11,080 nt of DNA from Burkholderiales bacterium (GTDB lineage: Bacteria; Pseudomonadota; Gammaproteobacteria; Burkholderiales; SG8-39): positions 1 to 11,080 of the forward strand of contig SXNB01000026.1 of assembly GCA_005777205.1 (NCBI GenBank), given 5' to 3'. Numbering within the stretch: the first letter of the stretch is position 1; each line of letters opens with the position of its first letter. Of the stretch, positions 6,039 to 11,080 are shown piece by piece. Below the pieces are notes generated by a model. The model did not search any database, was not told the origin of the DNA, and worked only from the letters and a program-made list of their open reading frames with translations. Position numbers and translations under genes: made by a program.

Positions 6039-7052
6039 ATGTTTCCAAAGATGATCGTTGTGCTGGTCGTGTCCATTGCGGCCGCGTTCGTCCCCGCAAC
6101 CGAGAAGTACGCGGTCTGGATCTTCTTCCTCGCGGTGGTGGTGGCCTTCGTCATGGAGGGCGTGCGCATCGTGCCGCAGCAGTTCGCCTACGTGGTGGAG
6201 CGCTTCGGGCGCTATCAAGGCGCCCTTGAGCCTGGGCTGAACCTGATCATCCCGTTCCTCGACCGCGTCGCCTACATGCATTCGCTCAAGGAAGTCCCGC
6301 TGGACGTCCCGGAGCAGGTTTGCATCACCAAGGACAACACCCAGCTCGCAGTGGACGGGGTACTGTATTTCCAGGTGACCGATCCCCGCTTGGCCTCCTA
6401 CGGCTCGGCCAATTACATCGCCGCTATCACGCAGCTGGCGCAGACCACGCTGCGCAGCGTGATCGGCAAAATGGAGCTGGACAAGAGCTTTGAGTCGCGC
6501 GAGGACATCAACCGCCACATCGTCGCCGCGCTGGACGAAGCCGGGCGCAACTGGGGTATCAAGGTGCTGCGCTACGAGATCAAGAGCATAACGCCGCCAG
6601 AATCCATCCTGCGCGCGATGCAGGCGCAGATCACCGCCGAGCGCGAGAAGCGCGCCTTGATCGCCAAGTCTGAGGGCCAGCGTCAGGAGGAAATCAACCT
6701 GGCGGATGGCCAGAAGCAGGCCGCGGTGCTGAAGTCCGAGGGCGACAAGCAGGCCGCGATCAACAAGGCGCAGGGCGACGCTACCGCCATCCGGCTGCTG
6801 GCCGAGGCCAACGCGGCCGGCGTGCGCGCAGTCGCCGAGGCGATCGCCGACAAGGGCGGCATGGACGCTGCCAACCTTAAGGTGGCGACGCAGTATGTGG
6901 ACGCCTTCGGCGAGCTGGCCAAGAAGTCCAACACGCTCATCCTGCCAGCCAGCGTGGGCGACATCGGCAGCATGGTCGCCACTGCGATGACGGTGCTGGA
7001 CAAGACCCGCGCCGCAAGCACCGCGGCGAAGGCCCAGGAAGCCGGGCCGTGA
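6039..7052 (+). CDS. qmcA: SPFH/Band 7 (stomatin-like) membrane protein, QmcA type
   Basis: The 337-residue protein begins with two hydrophobic segments (about 5-19 and 25-39). The SPFH domain follows: VRIVPQQFAYVVERFGRY (42-59), PGLNLIIPFLDRV (65-77), CITKDNTQLAVDGVLYFQVT (95-114) and WGIKVLRYEIKSITPP (172-187). Residues 200-260 form a long charged, alanine-rich coiled coil with repeated KSEG.KQ-like units (SEGQRQ, ADGQKQ, SEGDKQ, AQGDAT) used for oligomer assembly. SPFH proteins form ring- or cage-like membrane scaffolds that organise microdomains and regulate FtsH-type proteases. QmcA of E. coli is about 305 residues, so this one has a longer tail. AAGGGGG lies 7 bases before the ATG, a strong ribosome-binding site. 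The stop overlaps the next gene's GTG. Confidence 0.93.
   Translation: MFPKMIVVLVVSIAAAFVPATEKYAVWIFFLAVVVAFVMEGVRIVPQQFAYVVERFGRYQGALEPGLNLIIPFLDRVAYMHSLKEVPLDVPEQVCITKDNTQLAVDGVLYFQVTDPRLASYGSANYIAAITQLAQTTLRSVIGKMELDKSFESREDINRHIVAALDEAGRNWGIKVLRYEIKSITPPESILRAMQAQITAEREKRALIAKSEGQRQEEINLADGQKQAAVLKSEGDKQAAINKAQGDATAIRLLAEANAAGVRAVAEAIADKGGMDAANLKVATQYVDAFGELAKKSNTLILPASVGDIGSMVATAMTVLDKTRAASTAAKAQEAGP
7036..7041 (+). promoter_or_regulatory. Ribosome-binding site fixing the GTG start of the VOC gene
   Basis: AGGAAG lies inside the last codons of the SPFH gene and ends 7 bases before the GTG at 7049. This spacing supports GTG as the true start although it overlaps the SPFH stop codon. Confidence 0.55.
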
Positions 7053-7444
7053 CCGTCTCGGCCTGCAACCACTTCACCATCCTCACCGACAACCTGCCGG
7101 CGACGCTGGCGTTCTACGAGGACCATCTCAACCTGGCGGCGGGCGCCCGGCCGCCGTTTACTTTCCCCGGCGCCTGGCTCTATGCCGACGGTGGCAAGGG
7201 ACCGGACCCGATCCTGCACATTGTCGCCGGCATCGGCAAGGAGCGGCTGGTGAAGGGCGTGATCGACCACATGGCTTTCACTGGCCAAGGCCTCGGCGCT
7301 GCGGTGGCGAAGCTGAAGCAGCGCGGGGTCTCCTACGAACTGCGCCGGCTGCCGGGCTACGGCACCTGGCAGCTGTTCTTCTTCGACCCGAACGGCGCCA
7401 GGGTCGAGATCGACTTCGACCCGGCGGAAGCCGCGCCGGGCTAG
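7049..7444 (+). CDS. VOC-family (glyoxalase/dioxygenase fold) protein
   Basis: This 131-residue vicinal-oxygen-chelate protein has two beta-alpha-beta-beta-beta modules. The metal ligands expected for an active glyoxalase-like site are present: H8 in CNHFTIL, H57 in ILHIVAG, H74 in VIDHMAF and E120 in RVEIDF. PGYGTWQLFFFDPNG (102-116) is the usual sequence before the last ligand. It is probably a cytosolic dimer acting on a small molecule. Glyoxalase I, dioxygenase and isomerase activities all occur in this fold, so the reaction cannot be fixed. It starts with GTG overlapping the SPFH stop (GTGA) and so is translationally coupled to a membrane scaffold gene with no obvious metabolic link. Its TAG stop lies in a CTAG shared with the convergent TRAP permease gene. 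Confidence 0.88.
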   Translation: MTVSACNHFTILTDNLPATLAFYEDHLNLAAGARPPFTFPGAWLYADGGKGPDPILHIVAGIGKERLVKGVIDHMAFTGQGLGAAVAKLKQRGVSYELRRLPGYGTWQLFFFDPNGARVEIDFDPAEAAPG

Positions 7445-9321
7445 GCCGCGGCCGCCCGGCGGCGCTCCAGCAGCTGGACCAATGCCACCACCGCCAGCAG
7501 CGCCAGGCCGATGACGTCGGTGATGAGGCCCGGCTTGATCAGGCACAGCGCCGAGACCACCAGCAGCACCCGCTGCCACATCGAGGCGTGCCCCAGCAGC
7601 CAGCCGAACAGGCCCGCCGCGAGTGCGATCACCCCTATCGAAGCCGATCCGATCGCCAGGATCACCTGGAGCCACTGCGCGCCCCAGTCCGACACGATGA
7701 GCAGCAGCATCGGTTCGTAGACAAACATGAACGGCACGATGTAGGCGGGTGCTGCTGCGCGCATCGCGGCCCACCCGGTTTCCCACATGTTCGCCTTTGC
7801 CAGGCCGGCCGCGGCGAAGATGGCTAGCGCCACTGGTGGCGTGATCGCCGACAGGATGGCGAAGTAGAACGCGAACATATGCGCCGCCGGCGCCACCGTG
7901 CCCATCTTCATCACCGCCGGCACCAGCAGCGACACCATGACAATGTAGGCGGGCGTGGTGGGCATGCCCATGCCGAGGATGATGCCGGCGATCGCGGTGA
8001 GCAACAGCGCCAGCACCAGCGTGTCCTGCGCGAGCGCGATCACCATCTGGGTGAACACGATGCCCAGCCCGGTAATGGTGACGCAGCCAATGACGATCCC
8101 GGCGCAGGCGCAGGCCATCGCCACCGCGAGTGTGTTCTTGGCGCCTTCCTCCAGCGCCTCGAGCACGGTGCGCCAGGTGATGCCCGCCCGCGTCGAGTGT
8201 CGCATTAGCGCGAGCGGCAGGCAGGACAGCGCCCCTGCCAGCGCGCACAGCGGCGCGGAGTAGCCCGCCAGCAGGCCCCCGAGCACCACCATGATCGGCA
8301 GGAACAGGTGGCCGCGCTCCAGCATCACGCGCTTGAAGGCCGGCAGCTCGTCCTTCGGGACGCCGGCGAGCTTGTAGCGCTTGGCCTCGAAGTGCACGGC
8401 GAAGAACACCGCGAGGTAGTAGAGGAAGGCGGGCACCACCGCCCACATCGCGACCTGGGCGTAGGGCACCGCGAGGAACTCGGCCATGACGAACGCCGCC
8501 GCGCCCATGACGGGCGGCATCAGCTGGCCGCCGGTCGAGGCCACCGCCTCCACCGCGGCGGCGAATGGCGGCCGGAAGCCGGTGCGCTTCATCAGCGGAA
8601 TCGTGATCGGGCCGTCCACCATGACGTTCGCCACCGCGCTGCCCGAGACAGTACCGAACAGCGACGAGCTGACGATCGCCACCTTGCCCGGGCCACCCGC
8701 CTGGCTGCCGGTGATGGACATGGCGAAATCCATGAACAGCTGCCCAGTGCCGCTGCGCTCCATGAAGGCGCCGAAGAGGACGAACAGCATGACGTAGGAG
8801 GCAGAAATCCCAAGCGTCGAGCCGAAAATGCCCTCGGTGGACAGGTAGAGTTGCTCGGCCAGCACGGGCAGCTTGACCTCACTGAATATCATCGCGTAGG
8901 CGAGGAACACCAGCGAGGTGAGCGGCAGCGCCAAGCCGATGACCCGCCGCGTCGCTTCCAGAATGACGAGGACCGCGACCACGGAGAACACCAGGTCCCA
9001 GTTCGTTATGTCGTCGACGTAGATCATGCGGCTGGTGACGTACTCGTAGTTCAGGAACAGGTACGCCACGATCGCGACCGAGGGCAGGATGAGCGCGAAA
9101 TCGAACGCCCGCCAAGTGGCGCCGCCGCCCGGCCGCAGCGGATACAGCAGGAATACCAGCACCAGGGCGAACACCAGGTGCGTGCCGCGGAACACGAGCG
9201 CCTCGGGTTGCCCGGTGGCGGTGATGTACATGTGGTACATCGACATGACGACCGCGATCAGCGTGACCGTCCATGCCATGCCGCGCCCAGCGGGCGCGAT
9301 GGCCGCCTTTTCCTCTGCCAT
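7441..9321 (-). CDS. TRAP transporter permease, fused 4TM/12TM subunit (TAXI type)
   Basis: The 626-residue inner-membrane protein is almost entirely hydrophobic helices. It matches fused TRAP permeases, in which a DctQ-like 4-helix part precedes the DctM-like 12-helix transporter part. The best family signature spans about residues 207-280: GGPGKVAIVSSSLFGTVSGS, then AVANVMVDGPITIPLMKRTG, then AVASTGGQLMPPVMGAAAF. The later LGMGMPTTPAYIVMVSLLVP is the second repeat of the transport domain. I start at ATG 9321 because GGGGAGA precedes it at good spacing and MAEEKAAIAP leads directly into the first helix. An open frame back to 9447 adds only polar residues. It uses an ion gradient with the binding protein encoded just upstream (70-base gap) to import an organic acid-like solute. 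Its stop is TAG, in the shared CTAG. Confidence 0.93.
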   Translation of the reverse strand: MAEEKAAIAPAGRGMAWTVTLIAVVMSMYHMYITATGQPEALVFRGTHLVFALVLVFLLYPLRPGGGATWRAFDFALILPSVAIVAYLFLNYEYVTSRMIYVDDITNWDLVFSVVAVLVILEATRRVIGLALPLTSLVFLAYAMIFSEVKLPVLAEQLYLSTEGIFGSTLGISASYVMLFVLFGAFMERSGTGQLFMDFAMSITGSQAGGPGKVAIVSSSLFGTVSGSAVANVMVDGPITIPLMKRTGFRPPFAAAVEAVASTGGQLMPPVMGAAAFVMAEFLAVPYAQVAMWAVVPAFLYYLAVFFAVHFEAKRYKLAGVPKDELPAFKRVMLERGHLFLPIMVVLGGLLAGYSAPLCALAGALSCLPLALMRHSTRAGITWRTVLEALEEGAKNTLAVAMACACAGIVIGCVTITGLGIVFTQMVIALAQDTLVLALLLTAIAGIILGMGMPTTPAYIVMVSLLVPAVMKMGTVAPAAHMFAFYFAILSAITPPVALAIFAAAGLAKANMWETGWAAMRAAAPAYIVPFMFVYEPMLLLIVSDWGAQWLQVILAIGSASIGVIALAAGLFGWLLGHASMWQRVLLVVSALCLIKPGLITDVIGLALLAVVALVQLLERRRAAAA

Positions 9322-9391
9322 GTCTTCTCCCCGAATGGAAACGGGGCGGTATTCGCCGCTCCGTTCGTTCAACCCGCGTCCGTGCCTGCGG

Positions 9392-10336
9392 TCAGATCGC
9401 TTTCTGTTCCCTGTAGAACTTGAGCGCGCCCGGGTGCGTCCGCACACCGACGTCGGCGGCCATGGCCTTGGGCGTCAGGCCGGTCATAGCCTTGGTCACC
9501 GCGGCCATGTCGGCCACGTTCTCCGCCATCGCCTTCACCATCTTGTAGGCGATGTCCTCGTGCAGGTCGCAGGCCGCCACCACGTGCGTGGCGTAGCCGA
9601 TCACGTCCACCGGTTGCGCTTGCTTGGGGTAGGTGTTGGCTGGGATGGTCACCTTCGAGTAGCCCGGGTTGATCTTGCGCATGTCGGCCAGGATCTTGTT
9701 GTCAATTCCCAGCAGCTTGATGTCGCGCGCGCTGGCGAGGTCCATCACCGCCGAGGCGGGCACGGTGGTGCCGAGCGTGAACACTTGGGCGTTGCCATCC
9801 TTCATCATGGACACCGCGTCGGTGTAGGAAGCGATGAAGTTCGCCTTTGACAGTGACTTGTAGTCGAGCCCGGCGATCTTGAGGATGTGCTGGGTGACGA
9901 TCTCCGCGGTGTTGCCGCGTGGTTGCGCCACCATCGACTTGCCCTTGAGGTCGGCGAAGGTGTTGATGCCCGAATTCGCCGCCACCACCACTTGGAAGTA
10001 CTGCGGGTACAGGTTGGCGAGGTTGCAAACGTTCTTGGCCTTTTCCTTGTACGGCGGGCGGCCGGCGATGCCGTCCACGGTGGTGATGGTGTTGCCGAAC
10101 CCCAGGTGCGCCTTGTTGGTGGAAATCGCCACCACGTTGGCGATGCCGGCACCGGGCTGCACGTTCATGCGCAGCGTGGGAACCGCCTTCTCCCACATAC
10201 CTTTCAAGGCGCCACCCAGGGGAACCCAGACCCCGCCCTGCGGGCCGGTCATCATGGTGACTTGCTGCGCTGCGGCAGGCAGCGCACCGAATGCGCCGAT
10301 TGCGCCCACTGCGAGCGCGAGAGCCTTGAGTTTCAT
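9392..10336 (-). CDS. TAXI-family TRAP transporter periplasmic solute-binding protein
   Basis: The 314-residue protein has a signal peptide (MKLKALALAV, hydrophobic core, cleavage after PAAA at about residue 23), so it is periplasmic. The N-terminal binding motif TGPQGGVWVPLGGALKGMWE matches the TAXI family (usually TGG.GG.Y.PLGGALA). Other matches are QPGAGIANVVAISTNKAHLG, FADLKGKSMVAQPRGNTAE and the C-terminal THPGALKFYRE of this family. I start at ATG 10336 because GGAGGAGAA precedes it at ideal distance; the in-frame ATG at 10351 would place extra residues before the signal peptide. It delivers the solute to the fused permease encoded next on the same strand. The ligand is not evident; known TAXI proteins bind dicarboxylates, glutamate and related acids. 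The Q in GPQGG, where the family often has GTGG, may affect ligand choice. Confidence 0.93.
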   Translation of the reverse strand: MKLKALALAVGAIGAFGALPAAAQQVTMMTGPQGGVWVPLGGALKGMWEKAVPTLRMNVQPGAGIANVVAISTNKAHLGFGNTITTVDGIAGRPPYKEKAKNVCNLANLYPQYFQVVVAANSGINTFADLKGKSMVAQPRGNTAEIVTQHILKIAGLDYKSLSKANFIASYTDAVSMMKDGNAQVFTLGTTVPASAVMDLASARDIKLLGIDNKILADMRKINPGYSKVTIPANTYPKQAQPVDVIGYATHVVAACDLHEDIAYKMVKAMAENVADMAAVTKAMTGLTPKAMAADVGVRTHPGALKFYREQKAI

Positions 10337-10408
10337 TCCGTTCTCCTCCAAGAGATTGGGACATCCGAGTGAATGACGATCATACCCCAGGGATGATCCT
10401 GTGCCGGC
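10337..10408 (-). promoter_or_regulatory. Spacer upstream of TAXI binding protein: RBS and possible -10 box
   Basis: The 72-base gap holds a strong GGAGGAGAA ribosome-binding site (10351-10343 on the reverse strand) and a TATGAT box (10384-10379), one mismatch from TATAAT. That would give a 5' leader of about 35-40 bases. No good -35 box is seen. The TRAP genes could be transcribed from here, by read-through from the dehydrogenase gene, or both. Confidence 0.35.
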
Positions 10409-11080
10409 TCACTTCACCGGTGTCTTGACCGGCTTGCCGGCGAAGTGCAGCCGCAGGTTCTCCACCTGCAGGTTGCCCATGGCGGTGCGTGTCTCCATCG
10501 TGGCGCTGCCCACGTGGGGTAGCAGCACGGCGTTCTCCAAGGCGAACCAGGCTGGATTGATCTTCGGTTCGTTGTCGAACACGTCCAGCCCGGCGCCGGC
10601 AATCTTTCCTTCGCCCAGGTAACGCAGCAGCGCCGCCTCGTCGATGAGCGAACCGCGCGCGATGTTGACCACGTGGCCCTTCGGCCCGAGGGCGTCCAGC
10701 ACCGCGGCGTTGACGATGTGCAGGGTCTCCGCGCCGCCGGGCGCGGCGATCAGCAGCACATCGGAATTTTTCGCCAGCGACACGGCATTCGGCTCATAGG
10801 GCCAGGCGACCGGCTTGCGGCTGCGGTTGTGGTAGCGGATCTTCATGCCGAAGGCTTCCGCGCGCTTCGCGATCGCCTCGCCGATGCGCCCCAGGCCCAG
10901 CACGCCGAGCGTCTTGCCGCCCAGCGATGTCGTCAGCGGATAGGCGCCGCGCGTCCCCCACTGGCTGGCGCGCAGGTAGCTCTCGGACTGCGGGATGCGC
11001 CGCAGCGTGTTCAGCACCAGCGCCATCGCGGTGTCCGCGACGCAGTCGTTGAGCACGTCGGGCGTGTTGGTGACGATGAT
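10409..11080 (-). CDS. D-2-hydroxyacid dehydrogenase (glyoxylate/hydroxypyruvate reductase type), N-terminus outside window
   Basis: The frame is open to the window edge and gives the last 223 residues; the ORF's apparent start at 11056 is only an internal GTG. It covers the whole nucleotide-binding domain: TLGVLGLGRIGEAIAKRAEA with the GLGRIG dinucleotide fold (62-67 of the visible part), and then the catalytic Arg in NIARGSLID (R142), Glu in DVFDNEP (E171) and His in LLPHVGSAT (H189). HNRSRKP after the second strand suggests NADPH preference. It should reduce a 2-keto acid to the D-2-hydroxy acid in the cytosol. Glyoxylate and hydroxypyruvate are typical substrates, but specificity residues lie partly outside the window. 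It is 72 bases upstream of, and on the same strand as, the TRAP genes, which suggests a link to uptake of a hydroxy or keto acid. Confidence 0.92.
   Translation of the reverse strand: MIVTNTPDVLNDCVADTAMALVLNTLRRIPQSESYLRASQWGTRGAYPLTTSLGGKTLGVLGLGRIGEAIAKRAEAFGMKIRYHNRSRKPVAWPYEPNAVSLAKNSDVLLIAAPGGAETLHIVNAAVLDALGPKGHVVNIARGSLIDEAALLRYLGEGKIAGAGLDVFDNEPKINPAWFALENAVLLPHVGSATMETRTAMGNLQVENLRLHFAGKPVKTPVK

Noticed and set aside
5568..6518. 316-residue open frame on the reverse strand
   Set aside because: It is antisense to the NfeD and SPFH genes, His/Arg-rich, and without recognisable motifs.
6683..8446. 587-residue open frame on the reverse strand
   Set aside because: It runs antisense to the SPFH and VOC genes and out of frame with the TRAP permease, with low-complexity Gly/Ala/Arg-rich sequence. 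Long chance frames are common in GC-rich DNA.
8308..9423. 371-residue open frame on the forward strand
   Set aside because: It is the antisense shadow of the TRAP permease, with a His/Arg/Glu-rich composition and no domain. The permease has clear family motifs and a good ribosome-binding site.

Overview
The window looks like a chromosomal segment of a high-GC Gram-negative proteobacterium. A betaproteobacterium of the Burkholderiales type is my best guess, based on protein style, GC-rich codons and the TAXI-type TRAP system, not on any marker gene. There are no RNA genes, CRISPR arrays or intact mobile elements. Most genes are ordinary metabolic, transport and membrane genes packed tightly in short blocks on alternating strands.

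Layout. (1) 1-387 (+) is the 3' end of an ankyrin-repeat protein. A GC hairpin and a short inverted repeat follow. (2) 431-595 (-) is an unrecognised C-terminal gene remnant with an in-frame TAG. (3) 2767-1619 and 1622-615 (-) form a two-gene operon of an MFS transporter and a luciferase-like monooxygenase, joined by an ATGA overlap. (4) 2820-3545 (+), divergent from that operon, is a DUF1223 secreted thioredoxin-fold protein split by an in-frame amber codon at 3357. (5) 3606-4721 (+) is a lone DGQHR-domain protein related to DndB. (6) 5555-4752 (-) is a 2-keto-4-pentenoate hydratase/FAH-family enzyme. (7) 5586-7444 (+) is a compact operon of NfeD, a QmcA-type SPFH protein and a small VOC/glyoxalase protein. 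(8) 11080-7441 (-) holds, in transcription order, a D-2-hydroxyacid dehydrogenase (cut by the window edge), a TAXI periplasmic binding protein and a fused 4TM/12TM TRAP permease.

How the parts relate. The NfeD and SPFH proteins are a known membrane-microdomain pair. The TAXI binding protein and fused permease make one complete TRAP uptake system, probably for an organic acid, and the 2-hydroxyacid dehydrogenase just upstream may act on the imported compound. The MFS and LLM proteins are translationally coupled and may share a substrate.

I did not find a convincing new multi-gene system. The items most worth a second look are the two in-frame amber codons (one in the DUF1223 gene, one in the remnant), the orphan DGQHR protein with no dnd partners, and several unusually economical gene junctions, including a CTAG palindrome that serves as the stop codon on both strands.
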